The notes: a model not told the origin generated them from the letters alone. Shown: positions 26,960-36,180, counted from the stretch's first letter. The stretch: 45,478 nucleotides of DNA from Cytophagia bacterium CHB2 (GCA_030263535.1 SZPB01000008.1:1-45478), one strand, 5' to 3'. Numbers and translations are program-made.

Positions 26960-28060
26960 ATGCACGATTTTCGTTATCAACTCCCGCGGTTTTTTTCCGC
27001 TTTCGCATTGCACATTCTTCGACCTGCACTCCCCGTCCTTCTGTTCCTTTCCCCTTCGACCTCGTTTGCGCAAAAACCCTGGCAGCTCGATTATCGCTTA
27101 CAAGCCGGTTTTGAAAACGACAGCAATATTTATGAATCCAGCGTCGCGCCGGTTTCCGCGCCGGTTGGCCGCCTCTTGTTGCAAAGCAAAGCCGAACGGG
27201 TGAGCAAAAATGTGCGGCTGCTGTTCGATTATTCCGGTGCGCTGCTCTTGTATCACGCGCACAATGACGAGCATAAATTGCTGAATGATCTTAAAGGCGG
27301 GATTACATTGCGCGCCAATGACTGGCTGCGTTTCTTCGTGCAGGGCGAAGTGACTCTCAAGAATTATTTGAATAATACCACAGATTATGGCGCCTCCGGC
27401 GGCATTCTGGGCGCCACCACCGCCCTGTCCGAGCGCGCCGCGCTTGAAGCTGGCGTGGAAAACGGGCAACTTGATTATGCCGCTTCAGATTCGCTGTTTG
27501 ACTATACCTTTTGGGGCGCGTTTCTATCTTTGCGCCACCGCCTCGCGCACAGCACTGTTCTGGAACTCACGGCGCAGCGGCGCCGGCTCGACTATCTACG
27601 TTTTGCGTATTTGCACGTCAACTCAACGCTGGTACAGCGCGCGCCTTATGCGCAACAGGAGAATTTCAGCGCCTTGCGCCTCACATTCACGATGAGCCGC
27701 AAATGGCTGCTGCGGGCCAGCGTCGAGGCGCAATTCAATCGCTCCAACAGTCTGGGGTATGATTATGATCGTCTCCGGCTGCAGGCGCTCGCGGCCTGGA
27801 GTCCGGCCAGGCGCTGGCTGATTCGCGCCGCGGCCATGGTGCAAACCAAAAGCTATGCAGAATCCACTCCGCCCATCGTGCCTCCGGAGTTCGATGCCGA
27901 GCGCGAACAAAGCAACAATCTGATTTTGGATGTCTCACGCGACCTTTCGAATGAACTCACGCTGCTCGCTCGCATCTCCTATCACGACAATGAATCCCCG
28001 ATTCGAAGCGTGTTTTACCGCAAAACCGTCTTTTTCACCGGGATGGAATTGCGCTTTTGA
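26960..28060 (+). CDS. Putative outer-membrane beta-barrel protein
   Basis: 366 codons. The N-terminal signal peptide has an extended basic n-region and ends SPSTSFAQK near residue 38. The mature part is a succession of short amphipathic strands with aromatic girdles (LDYRLQAGFENDSNIYES, LRFFVQGEVTLKNYL, ALRLTFTMSRKWLLRASV) and closes with MELRF, a terminal Phe being the usual recognition signal for the Bam machinery. No channel family is recognised; it could be a porin-like or surface-structure export barrel. It follows the coiled-coil gene but is separated by a terminator, so it probably has its own promoter. Confidence 0.75.
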   Translation: MHDFRYQLPRFFSAFALHILRPALPVLLFLSPSTSFAQKPWQLDYRLQAGFENDSNIYESSVAPVSAPVGRLLLQSKAERVSKNVRLLFDYSGALLLYHAHNDEHKLLNDLKGGITLRANDWLRFFVQGEVTLKNYLNNTTDYGASGGILGATTALSERAALEAGVENGQLDYAASDSLFDYTFWGAFLSLRHRLAHSTVLELTAQRRRLDYLRFAYLHVNSTLVQRAPYAQQENFSALRLTFTMSRKWLLRASVEAQFNRSNSLGYDYDRLRLQALAAWSPARRWLIRAAAMVQTKSYAESTPPIVPPEFDAEREQSNNLILDVSRDLSNELTLLARISYHDNESPIRSVFYRKTVFFTGMELRF

Positions 28061-28621
28061 GGCACATTGACTCTCAAATAAAAACGCCGCCCAACTCTGG
28101 ATTGACAACGAGGTGAGTAGAAAATCATTTGATTAATCCATCCTGTTTTTGCCCTCGCTATACGATTAGCTTTTCAAGATCAGAACAGATTTCTGAAAGT
28201 TTATGGCAGAACGATATGAAATAATTCTGTCGATAAATCATCTTGCCATTTTTTGGGGGCGATGTTCGATGACTTTGGCGCATTTCGGCAGAAAAGCTTT
28301 GTCACCGATGATCACCGAAGACGCCGAGTTTCGCCGAATATTTTTTGCTGTTTCGCAGAAGCTTTGATTTGCCGCTTGCTTGCAAATCGGGGCAGGCCAT
28401 AAGGCGCTCAAAGTTAGAATAAAATTCTGAAAGTGTTTCGTCCGCTGAAATGAAATCCCACCGAAAAGGCTTTATTCTTTCTGTCGCAGCTCTACTTCTG
28501 TAGGCGAAGTTTTCAAAGCTGCTCGAAGAGCTTCGATTTTCAGCTTGTCTGAAATTCGGTGTAAAAATTTATGAAGTCCCAATAAAACAAGATACCCGAG
28601 CCTGTGGTCGGAACCGCCTGC
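28061..28621. repeat. 561-bp gene-free region built of short palindromic modules
   Basis: Between convergent genes. Three copies of a 13-base module alternate in orientation: ATGGCAGAACGAT (28203-28215), ATAATTCTGTCGAT (28221-28234, reverse) and ATCATCTTGCCAT (28237-28249, reverse). GATTTGC and GCAAATC form a hairpin at about 28366-28388, and a second analogous hairpin TTTCAG-CTTGT-CTGAAA lies near 28537-28553, each preceded by a GAAGCTTTGATT- or GAGCTTCGATT-like string. No gene is visible. Confidence 0.6.
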
Positions 28622-29473
28622 CTATTTGATGTATCTTTTTACGCCGAGATAAGCAGCCACAAGGCCGAGCAGAATGCCAAACCCGGCAAGCGCAGGCATG
28701 AAGTAGGAGGGGAAGCGAATGATTTCAGGGTAGGACGAAAGCAAAAATTTTTGCAGTAGATAGAAAAAAGCCCATGCCAAAGCGCTGCCGGCAATGCCTT
28801 GAAACAGGCCTTGCAGCAGCAGCGGCGTAGTGACGAAAAAGCGGGTTGCACCAACAAGCTGCATCGTTTCAATGGTGCGGCGCTTGGCATACGCCACCAG
28901 CCGCACGTGATTGATCACCACGAAAAACGAGCCCAGACAAACCACCAGCCCGATGATGAGGCCCGCAAGCATCGCAAAATCGATGTAGCGTTCCACCTGT
29001 TGCACAAAATCGCGGCGGTAAACGACTTCATCAACGCCGTCGAGCGCGCGCAAGCGGCTGGCCAGTTGCTGCGCTGCGAGGCTGTGTTGATGCGATTTTT
29101 GCAGCGCAACTTGGAACGAAGGCGGCAGAGGATTCGACGCGAGCAGGTCGATGAACCCGTCGCCGAATTCCTTGCGGAAAATTTCCGTAGCTTCTTGCCG
29201 CGAAACATATTTGACCTTGGCCACGCCCGGAACTGCCTCGATTTGCCGGCGCAATTTTTGGATGCCGGACTCGTCGCGCGCATTATCAACAAAAATTTCC
29301 AATTCGATACGGCTGCGCAGAGAGCCGGCGATCTCGACGAAATTGTGCGTGGCCAGCGCAAACAATCCCATGAGAACGAGTGCGCCTGCCATCGTGAGGG
29401 CTGCGATGAGCGCTGCCAGTTTCGCGCGCGTTAATCCGTCAAATGCCTCTTTGAGGCAGTACCACCAGCTCAA
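28622..29473 (-). CDS. ftsX: Cell-division ABC-transporter permease FtsX
   Basis: 283 codons. One N-terminal span (LAALIAALTMAGALVLMGLFAL), a periplasmic domain of ~120 residues (IELEIFVDNARDE, VKYVSRQEATEIFRKEFG), and three C-terminal spans; this is the FtsX layout. With FtsE it transmits a signal across the membrane to activate cell-wall hydrolases at the division site. It overlaps ftsE by four bases. No hydrolase gene lies next to it. Confidence 0.92.
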   Translation of the reverse strand: MSWWYCLKEAFDGLTRAKLAALIAALTMAGALVLMGLFALATHNFVEIAGSLRSRIELEIFVDNARDESGIQKLRRQIEAVPGVAKVKYVSRQEATEIFRKEFGDGFIDLLASNPLPPSFQVALQKSHQHSLAAQQLASRLRALDGVDEVVYRRDFVQQVERYIDFAMLAGLIIGLVVCLGSFFVVINHVRLVAYAKRRTIETMQLVGATRFFVTTPLLLQGLFQGIAGSALAWAFFYLLQKFLLSSYPEIIRFPSYFMPALAGFGILLGLVAAYLGVKRYIK

Positions 29474-30126
29474 GATGTCGTCACTCCTCCCTCGATGCGC
29501 ACGACGCGCCGGTTCACGCCTTCCACGAGAGAATACGTATGCGTTGCCATCAAAATTGCGGTGCCGCGCGCATTGATTTTGTCCAACAGCTCCATGATGC
29601 CGGCGCTGGTCGCCGGATCGAGGTTGCCGGTCGGCTCATCCGCCAATATCATAAACGGGTTGTTGACCAATGCGCGCGCAATCGCCACGCGTTGCTGCTC
29701 GCCGCCGGACAACTCGTGCGGCATGCTGTAACGCTTGTGGCTCAACCCCACCTGGGCAAGCACACGCAGCACGCTGCGTTTGATGTCTTTTTGTTTGCTG
29801 CCCGTAACAATCAACACGAAGGCAACATTGTCATAAACGTTGCGATCTTCCAACAAACGGAAATCCTGAAAGACGATGCCAAGCTGCCGGCGTAACAATG
29901 GAATTTGTTTTGCCGTCACCGTCTTTGAATTGAAACGCCCGACCACCACCGTGCCCTCCGAGGGCTTCTCGGCCATATAAATCATCTTGAGCACGGTGCT
30001 TTTTCCGGCCCCGGTCGGGCCCACGAGAAAAACAAACTCGCCTTTGCGCACGATCAAATTCACGGACTGCAAGCCATCCCCGCCGGGATATTTGAGCGCA
30101 ACATTTGACAGCCGAACGAGATTCAT
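29470..30126 (-). CDS. ftsE: Cell-division ABC-transporter ATPase FtsE
   Basis: 218 codons, normal length. Walker A GPTGAGKST at 36-44, Q-loop FQDFRLL near 86-92, ABC signature LSGGEQQ at 139-145, Walker B LADEPTGNLD at 161-170 and the switch His in ATHTYSL. The spacing and DEPTGNLD form match FtsE and the related LolD/MacB group; pairing with FtsX decides the call. It overlaps the neighbours by four bases at each end, implying a single transcript with coupled translation. Confidence 0.94.
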   Translation of the reverse strand: MNLVRLSNVALKYPGGDGLQSVNLIVRKGEFVFLVGPTGAGKSTVLKMIYMAEKPSEGTVVVGRFNSKTVTAKQIPLLRRQLGIVFQDFRLLEDRNVYDNVAFVLIVTGSKQKDIKRSVLRVLAQVGLSHKRYSMPHELSGGEQQRVAIARALVNNPFMILADEPTGNLDPATSAGIMELLDKINARGTAILMATHTYSLVEGVNRRVVRIEGGVTTS

Positions 30127-30959
30127 AATGAAGAATTGCTTTGATCAATATCCGCATTTCGCTTCAGCACGAAATGCACACGCTCCGCCCGCTCCTGCCC
30201 GGGACGACGCGACATCCCGCTAAAACGGCCGACTTCCTGCCAGAGGCCGCTAGCCATAAATTGCTCACCCATTTCGCGAATCGAATAAACGCGCTGAACA
30301 TGCCGCTCGCAATATTCCTGCTCACGATTCGTTTCATCAATAATCTTAAAATCATTGAATTGCAATTTTTTGTAGGCTTTGTAATAAGCATGGCGCGTGT
30401 AGGAAAAGTCTGAGGTGGCATCACGCTCGATATAATTGCGGAAATTTCTGCTGCAATTGTGTTGCGTACAAATATCAAAAATGAACAAGCCGCCGCCGCG
30501 CACGAGCTGCGCCACACTTTTAAACACCCGCTGCAAATCTTCCGGCGTCAAGCAGTAATTGATGCTGTCGTACAGACAAATCGCGGCATCGACTTGAGCG
30601 ACTGCGGCAACCTCACGCATGTCTCCACACCACAAGTTGGCATGCCGGCCCTCGCGCATGAGCCGCTGCCGGGCCACGCGCAACATGGCCGCCGAGCGAT
30701 CACTGCCGAAAACTGTGAATCCCGCTTTTGCAAGCTCAACAAGCATTTGACCCGTGCCGCACGCCAACTCCAAAACCCGCGTGACTCTGGCCCGCGCGGC
30801 GGTTGCGCGAGTTTGCCGATCATCTGCCAGCGGGAACAGCGACATGACATAGCTTGCCCAGCGCTCATAATTCACGTGGCGCATGAGATGATCGTAAAAC
30901 TCCGCCACCAGGCTATACGGCGCGATCTCCGTCGTTCTTTGTGATGATGTCCACCGCAA
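30123..30959 (-). CDS. Class I SAM-dependent methyltransferase
   Basis: 278 codons. Starts with YSLVAEFYDHLMRHVNYERWA, typical of small-molecule methyltransferases. AdoMet-binding motif I is VLELACGTGQMLVELA, followed by the acidic VFGSDRSAAML, a DAAICLYDSINYCL motif and GGGLFIFDICTQ. The substrate is not visible; it is not one of the RNA or DNA enzyme types. Its start lies within the 3' end of pdxA (47-base overlap) and its end overlaps ftsE by four bases, so it belongs to the ftsEX operon. A role in division or envelope cannot be read from sequence. Confidence 0.85.
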   Translation of the reverse strand: MRWTSSQRTTEIAPYSLVAEFYDHLMRHVNYERWASYVMSLFPLADDRQTRATAARARVTRVLELACGTGQMLVELAKAGFTVFGSDRSAAMLRVARQRLMREGRHANLWCGDMREVAAVAQVDAAICLYDSINYCLTPEDLQRVFKSVAQLVRGGGLFIFDICTQHNCSRNFRNYIERDATSDFSYTRHAYYKAYKKLQFNDFKIIDETNREQEYCERHVQRVYSIREMGEQFMASGLWQEVGRFSGMSRRPGQERAERVHFVLKRNADIDQSNSSL

Positions 30960-31989
30960 GCTGTATTGCCTCGATCATACTCGTGGGATTCGCAATGCCT
31001 TTGCCGGCGATGTCGAAAGCCGTGCCATGATCCGGCGAAGTACGCACGATCGGCAGCCCGGCCGTGTAATTCACTGCCCGGCCAAAGCCAGCCATCTTGA
31101 GAGGAATCAGGCCTTGATCGTGATACATCGTTAGAAAGGCATCAAACGATAATTTTTCATCGCCGGCGCGATTTGCATATCTTCCAAAAAGCGCATCTGC
31201 CGAAAACGGGCCGCTTGCAGCAATGCCCTCGCGTTGAGCCTGCGCCAACGCCGGTTTAATGATTTCTTCTTCTTCCTTGCCCAACATACCGGACTCACCG
31301 GCATGCGGATTCAAGCCGGTGACAGCAATTTTAGGCGCGAGAATGTTAAAACGACTGCGCAATTCACGGTGCAGCACACGCAGTTTATCGATAATCTTTT
31401 CCTGCGTGATTGCCGCCGCAACGTTGCGCAATGGCAAATGCGTCGTGACCAGCGCAACGCGAAAGCTGCCAGCGATCAACATCATGGCAAAGTGTTTTAC
31501 GCCCTGGCGCTCCGCGATAAATTCGGTTTGGCCGGGATAGTTGTAACCCGCCGCCGCCAGCGCGACCTTCGCTATTGGCCCGGTGACGATGGCATCGATC
31601 AATCCAATTTTTGCCCAAGCCGTGGCATGAAGCAGCGCCTGTGCGGCAACGCTTCCGGAGGCGACTGTCCATTTTCCAATTTCAATTGCCGCATCGCCAC
31701 AATCGGTTTGCATCAGGGCAACTTGTTCATCAGCCGGCCACTCTGCGAAATTTCGAATGATAGAAAAGTTTTGTTCGATTCTTAACTTCTTTTGCCAGAA
31801 CTGAACGGCCGCTACCGGCGCGACAATGGCAACGCGAACGGTTGCTGAAGGCAACCATTGCGTCAAAGCTTTGAGAACAACCTCGGGTCCAATGCCGTTG
31901 ATGTCGCCGAGAGTGAGGGCGAGGGTTTTGAAGTTTAGATTGTTTCTGTTCAATGCGGATTCCTGCTGTCCATCGAATCTTGCCGCCAA
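30913..31989 (-). CDS. pdxA: 4-hydroxythreonine-4-phosphate dehydrogenase
   Basis: 358 codons, slightly longer than usual (~330) because of an N-terminal extension before LALTLGDINGIGPEVVLKAL. The three metal-binding His contexts are present: VTTHLPLRNV, GLNPHAGESGMLGKEE and MYHDQGLIPLKM. It oxidises 4-phosphohydroxy-L-threonine in the DXP-dependent route to pyridoxal phosphate. No pdxJ is in the window. Head of the operon with the methyltransferase and ftsEX. Confidence 0.95.
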   Translation of the reverse strand: MAARFDGQQESALNRNNLNFKTLALTLGDINGIGPEVVLKALTQWLPSATVRVAIVAPVAAVQFWQKKLRIEQNFSIIRNFAEWPADEQVALMQTDCGDAAIEIGKWTVASGSVAAQALLHATAWAKIGLIDAIVTGPIAKVALAAAGYNYPGQTEFIAERQGVKHFAMMLIAGSFRVALVTTHLPLRNVAAAITQEKIIDKLRVLHRELRSRFNILAPKIAVTGLNPHAGESGMLGKEEEEIIKPALAQAQREGIAASGPFSADALFGRYANRAGDEKLSFDAFLTMYHDQGLIPLKMAGFGRAVNYTAGLPIVRTSPDHGTAFDIAGKGIANPTSMIEAIQLAVDIITKNDGDRAV

Positions 31990-32055
31990 ACTTCACAGGA
32001 TTCCAACTGAATGACAACGAAGAGAAATATTGTCTCCTGAGCAACGCAGCAAAAC

Positions 32056-33330
32056 TCACGTCTTTCTCTTCTTCTTCTTCGCCGCCGGGAATAAAATATT
32101 ATTCAGAATCAAACGATACCCGGGCGAATTCTTGTGCAAGGATAACTGCGTCGGCGGATCATAGACCATGTGCTGATAATCCTCCGGATCATGGCCGCCA
32201 TAAAACGTAAACGTGCCGCGGCCAACATTGCCGTGAATGTACTTGACCTGTGGCGTGCCCGGCACATCCGCCAAAACAGTCACAGATTTCTTAATCAGCT
32301 CGCGCTTGAAGCCGGTGGTTTGCCCCATGAAACCCTTCACCACTGAGACGTGATTTTGCGTGAGCATGGCCGGCACCGGGTCATATTTGGCGGAGAACTC
32401 GAACAGCGTAAAAAAATCCGCTTCCGCGCTGCGCATGCCGGGATTGTAACTCGGCGGATAGTCGATATCCGAAAACTCGTAAACCATCGGGTTCATTTCC
32501 AGCGTGAAATTCGTAAATGCCAGGGTTTCATTGTAATCCAGCTCCTGCTTACAGTTGGGTGAGGGCGGATCGTAATCGAAAATCGCCGCACAAATGTCGG
32601 TGTTTCTCGCCGCCAGGCCGAGATCAATGGTGTCGGTGGCGGAACACATGGCAAACAAAAATCCGCCGCGCGCGGCATACTCCTTGATTGTGCGCGCAAC
32701 TGCTTTCTTCAACTCCGACACCTTGTTAAAACCAAGCTTCTTTGCCATGGCTTCATTCTTGATCACTTCTTCCTGATACCAGGCTGCGGAATGATAGCTT
32801 GCATAAAACCGCCCGTACTGCCCGGAAAAATCTTCATGATGCAAATGCAGCCAATCATACTCGTCAAGTTTGCCGGTCAACACTTCTTCATCCCACAACG
32901 TGGTATAGGGAATCTCGGCATACTCCAACGCCAGCGTCACGGCATCGTCCCAAACTTGTTTGTTCTGCGGTGTATAAATGGCGATAGCCGGCGCTTTTTC
33001 CAGCAGCACGACTTCCATGTTTGCGCCTTCAATCTCGGCATAAATTTGCGCCGCTTGCCCGCCGCCGAGATTTTGAAACGCCACGCCCCGCACCCGGCAT
33101 TCGCGCTCAATTTCAGCGTACTGATCCAGCATAAATGAGCCGCCGCGATAATTGAGCAGCCATTCTACGTTGATGCCACGATCCAATGCCCAATACGCAA
33201 CGCCATAAGCTTTGAGATGATCGGTTTGCTGCAAATCCATGTAGATCAGCGTTTTTTGTGAGAACGCTGGCGGCGCCAAAATGTAAAAGCTAACAAAAGC
33301 GGCCCGGATAAAACTGCTGAAACGAGGCAT
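32056..33330 (-). CDS. Exported 'asparagine synthetase B-like' family protein
   Basis: Start at ATG 33330, with AGAGAGA upstream and a signal peptide (FIRAAFVSFYILAPPAFSQ) just after it; the frame is open to 33357. About 425 residues. LIYMDLQQTDHLKAYGVAYWAL and WLLNYRGGSFMLDQYAEIE match a family that databases often label asparagine synthetase B, though it has neither the N-terminal Cys glutaminase nor the synthetase domain. The fold looks like a class I glutamine-amidotransferase type (AARGGFLFAMCSATDTIDLG), and TFTFYGGHDPEDYQH resembles a structural motif. The substrate is unknown and the label should not be read as an activity. A Lys/Arg-rich tail ends the protein. Confidence 0.7.
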   Translation of the reverse strand: MPRFSSFIRAAFVSFYILAPPAFSQKTLIYMDLQQTDHLKAYGVAYWALDRGINVEWLLNYRGGSFMLDQYAEIERECRVRGVAFQNLGGGQAAQIYAEIEGANMEVVLLEKAPAIAIYTPQNKQVWDDAVTLALEYAEIPYTTLWDEEVLTGKLDEYDWLHLHHEDFSGQYGRFYASYHSAAWYQEEVIKNEAMAKKLGFNKVSELKKAVARTIKEYAARGGFLFAMCSATDTIDLGLAARNTDICAAIFDYDPPSPNCKQELDYNETLAFTNFTLEMNPMVYEFSDIDYPPSYNPGMRSAEADFFTLFEFSAKYDPVPAMLTQNHVSVVKGFMGQTTGFKRELIKKSVTVLADVPGTPQVKYIHGNVGRGTFTFYGGHDPEDYQHMVYDPPTQLSLHKNSPGYRLILNNILFPAAKKKKRKT

Positions 33331-33479
33331 TTTGTTTATCTCTCTTGATAAAGTCAATCACGCATTCGAGACGAATGTTGGGCGCTGCGACGCCCCAGGG
33401 CTTATATACCGGTTTACCACGCTTGCATTTTGGGATAAAAATCAAGACATTGTTCCGTCCCAAAGTAAGGAGAACGGTT

Positions 33480-33752
33480 ATGAGTGAAACCATTCGAGGC
33501 ATTTATCGCAACGGTGTCATCGAGCCTGTCGAACCGCTGCGCCTCGCAGAGGGGACGGAAGTCTACGTCACCGTGCCGCGGCCGAACCGGCGCGAGGAAA
33601 TACTCGCCCTGTATAAAAAACTGGAAGAGCAGGGCTTGGAATTAGAATACAATCCCGACAACCTTGGCAAGCCTTTTCCGGAAGTAAAGACGGTGACAAT
33701 ACAAGGAAAGCCGCTTTCCGAGACGATCATCGAAGATCGAGGCCCGAGGTGA
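33480..33752 (+). CDS. Antitoxin of the AF2212/DUF104 type
   Basis: Start at ATG 33480 after AAGGAG (33467-33472); upstream codons in the same frame look non-coding. 90 residues beginning ETIRGIYRNGVIEPVEPLRLAEGTEVYVTVP, the DUF104-type small beta-barrel antitoxin, with a charged helical C-terminus suited to toxin binding. It overlaps the PIN toxin by four bases. Confidence 0.85.
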   Translation: MSETIRGIYRNGVIEPVEPLRLAEGTEVYVTVPRPNRREEILALYKKLEEQGLELEYNPDNLGKPFPEVKTVTIQGKPLSETIIEDRGPR

Positions 33753-34210
33753 TTTATTATTGTGACAGCAGCGCACTCGTCAAAATCTATGTCGAGGAAA
33801 CCGGTACGGCATACATGAAAAATCTTCGCCAGCAGACGGACGCTGGTGATGCCATGATCACCAAGATTGCTGGACCCGAGGTTTTGTCCGCCCTGTATCG
33901 ACGTCTTCGCATCGGTGATCTAACCCCAGAAAAGGTTTTTGTAGCGCGCCAAAATTTCCAAGGAGATTTTTCTGGATTTTTTTCGCGCCTCGCGGTCTCA
34001 GATGCGATTATTGATTTTGCCATGCAACTGATCGACAAATACCCTTTGCGAGGATACGATTCAGTGCAACTGGCTACGGCACTGCAACTGCAAAGCTCAC
34101 TGCGCGCTTCCAATGGTAGAAACGTCACCTTCCTGGGCTCCGATAAAGTATTGAATAGCGCCGCAGCCAACGAAGGCCTCGCCGTCATCAATCCTGATGA
34201 ACAAGAGTAA
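33749..34210 (+). CDS. PIN-domain toxin, VapC family
   Basis: 153 codons from a GTG embedded in the antitoxin stop (GTGA). Acidic metal ligands of the PIN RNase fold are present: Asp6 (YYCDSSALVK), Glu44 (GPEVLSALYRR), Asp104 (RGYDSVQLATA) and SD at 131-132. VapC toxins cut tRNA or rRNA under stress. This pair is inserted between two minus-strand genes, facing the end of the TPR gene. Confidence 0.88.
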   Translation: MIYYCDSSALVKIYVEETGTAYMKNLRQQTDAGDAMITKIAGPEVLSALYRRLRIGDLTPEKVFVARQNFQGDFSGFFSRLAVSDAIIDFAMQLIDKYPLRGYDSVQLATALQLQSSLRASNGRNVTFLGSDKVLNSAAANEGLAVINPDEQE

Positions 34211-34219
34211 ATTGCTCTG

Positions 34220-36136
34220 CTACATCGGCCTCACCTTCTCCGACAAGCTCCGCACCCGCCGCCGCGCTTCTTCCAGATAAAGACTGTTGGGATATGTCTC
34301 CAACAGCTTCTCAAATAACTTTTGCGCCTGCGGATAATCCTGCATTTTGTCTGCGTGAATTTCAGCCAGCCGGAACAGCGCGCGATCACCGACAATGCTT
34401 TCACCATGCTTTTCGGTTACGGCTTGCAGCGTCGCTACGGCGCTGGGGTATTGCCCCTCTTCGGCGTAGAGTGAGCCGAGATGATACATCGCCTGCGGCA
34501 GAATTCCCGCGTTGGGATATTTTTCAATGAGATCATTCAACGTATCGATTGCCGCGCGGCGATTCTGCTTGAGGTTGAGAAATTCGGCATGCGCATAACT
34601 CCGCAAAGCGCCGGCGCTGTCCGCAAAATTGGCTTCAATCAGCAGCAGCATTTCCAGCGCATCATTCACCATGCTCTCTTCCGGATTGCCCTTGGCGGGC
34701 TGCGCCACAATACCCTCCAGCATGTTCTTCGCATTGCGAAAACGACCTTGATAAAACTCCAGGCGCGTGAGCGCAAATTTCACTTTGTCACCAACGCCCG
34801 GCCGATTGCCGCCCAAGCGCCGCGCCGTTTCATACCAATTCACCGCTTGCGCCACCTCGCCCAACGCGAGATGGCAATCACCGAGGCGAAAGACAGCGTC
34901 GAGACGTTCCTTGCTGTTGGGTTCAGTAGCGGTGTCATAAATTTTTTTGTAAACCGCAATGGCAGCAGCCATGTCTTTCAGATGCGTGAATTGAATGTCG
35001 CCCTGTTCGAGCATGGCGCGAAGGACCCAAGGATTGCGCACATTCGTCCCGGCTTTGGAAATAAGATTCTCCAGCGCTTCCAGCGCCAGGCGGTGCTTGC
35101 CTTGTTGCTGATAGCACTCCGCCAGTCCCATCATCGCCGGATTGGCATACGGGGATTTCGAGCTATTGGTGAGTATCAGTTGATACGCTTGCTCGGCATA
35201 ATCCCACGCGCCGGCAGCACGCACCTGCTCGGCAAAGTTGAAAATTTCAGCGCCGGTATTGTTGGCGCCGGCCAGCTTGTCGAGAGTTTGATATTCAGCC
35301 AGCGCACGCGCGTATTCTTTATTTTCGAGCAGAATCACGGCCAAGAGGCGCCGCATGTCAGTGGTATTGGAGGTTTGGCTGAGATGCCGGCTCACTGCTT
35401 TTTCGATTTGCTGCGCCGCCTCTTCGGAGCCTCTTGCCAGCTCGACCAAGCGGCGCTGCACGAACGGCAGTTGCCGCGTTTCAGCAGCAAGATAGCGCAA
35501 ATATTCATCCGCCGCAGCTTCATACTCCAAACGCGAGGCGTAAAGATCGGCAAGCTCGAGCGCGAACAAATTTTCCTGGCCGAAACGCTTGCGGCCGTCT
35601 TGATACACGCGCAACGCCTCGTCGAAGGCGCGGCTGTCTTTCATGCTCGCGGCCACACTGGCGTACGTTCCAGGGGCGGGATATTGCTTGAGCAGGTCGT
35701 TCCAATGTTTGATGGCGCCGGCTTGATCATTCTGATTGTAATAAACCACGCCGATGTCGATGCGGCTGCTGAGATCGTCCACCACCGTCAGGCGTCGCTG
35801 AATGGCGGCGAGCAAATCATCATAGCGCCGCACTTGCATCAGGCAACGTTTGAGGCCTTGATAGTAAATGCCGTTGCGCGGATCGGACTCGAACAGCGAT
35901 TTGTAAATCTCTGCAGCACGGTCGAAATACCCAACCCGTTCAAACGTTTGCGCCTGATTCAAGCGTGCGGAGTTGAGCTGGGGATTTTGGGCAGCAAGAT
36001 TGAATGTTAACAACAAACAAGACAACAGCAAAAATCTCACGCAGTGACGCGGAGACGCAAAGACAACGTAGAGAAATTCTTTACGAAGCCTTTGCCGCTT
36101 TGCGGCGTTGCGGGCATTTTTTTTAATCATTAGCAT
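34220..36136 (-). CDS. Exported tetratricopeptide-repeat protein
   Basis: 638 codons from the ATG; a GTG at 36040 may be the true start because a signal peptide begins there (VRFLLLSCLLLTFNLAAQ) and codons upstream come from a repeat-like sequence. Neither start has a clear ribosome site. The body is a run of TPR units with the usual W/L/G/Y/A/P pattern (for example FDRAAEIYKSLFESDPRNGIYYQGL and YPQAQKLFEKLLETYPNSLYLEEA in part), probably a scaffold. It faces periplasm if exported. A 509-codon frame on the opposite strand is a shadow. Confidence 0.85.
   Translation of the reverse strand: MLMIKKNARNAAKRQRLRKEFLYVVFASPRHCVRFLLLSCLLLTFNLAAQNPQLNSARLNQAQTFERVGYFDRAAEIYKSLFESDPRNGIYYQGLKRCLMQVRRYDDLLAAIQRRLTVVDDLSSRIDIGVVYYNQNDQAGAIKHWNDLLKQYPAPGTYASVAASMKDSRAFDEALRVYQDGRKRFGQENLFALELADLYASRLEYEAAADEYLRYLAAETRQLPFVQRRLVELARGSEEAAQQIEKAVSRHLSQTSNTTDMRRLLAVILLENKEYARALAEYQTLDKLAGANNTGAEIFNFAEQVRAAGAWDYAEQAYQLILTNSSKSPYANPAMMGLAECYQQQGKHRLALEALENLISKAGTNVRNPWVLRAMLEQGDIQFTHLKDMAAAIAVYKKIYDTATEPNSKERLDAVFRLGDCHLALGEVAQAVNWYETARRLGGNRPGVGDKVKFALTRLEFYQGRFRNAKNMLEGIVAQPAKGNPEESMVNDALEMLLLIEANFADSAGALRSYAHAEFLNLKQNRRAAIDTLNDLIEKYPNAGILPQAMYHLGSLYAEEGQYPSAVATLQAVTEKHGESIVGDRALFRLAEIHADKMQDYPQAQKLFEKLLETYPNSLYLEEARRRVRSLSEKVRPM
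36035..36135 (-). repeat. Repeat-like sequence at the TPR gene start
   Basis: In minus orientation it reads GTCTTTGCGTCTCCGCGTCA then CTGCGTGAG, closely like a widely recurring intergenic repeat, with GCCGC-AAA-GCGGC hairpin upstream. It supplies either the leader or the first ~32 codons of the TPR gene. Confidence 0.5.
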
Positions 36137-36180
36137 TTGGCCAGCGCTACATGTTTTAACAAAAATCTAAGGTTTTGAAG

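Noticed and set aside
34481-36010. 509-codon plus-strand frame
   Set aside because: It is antisense to the TPR gene, has no ribosome site, and the TPR reading is clearly coding.
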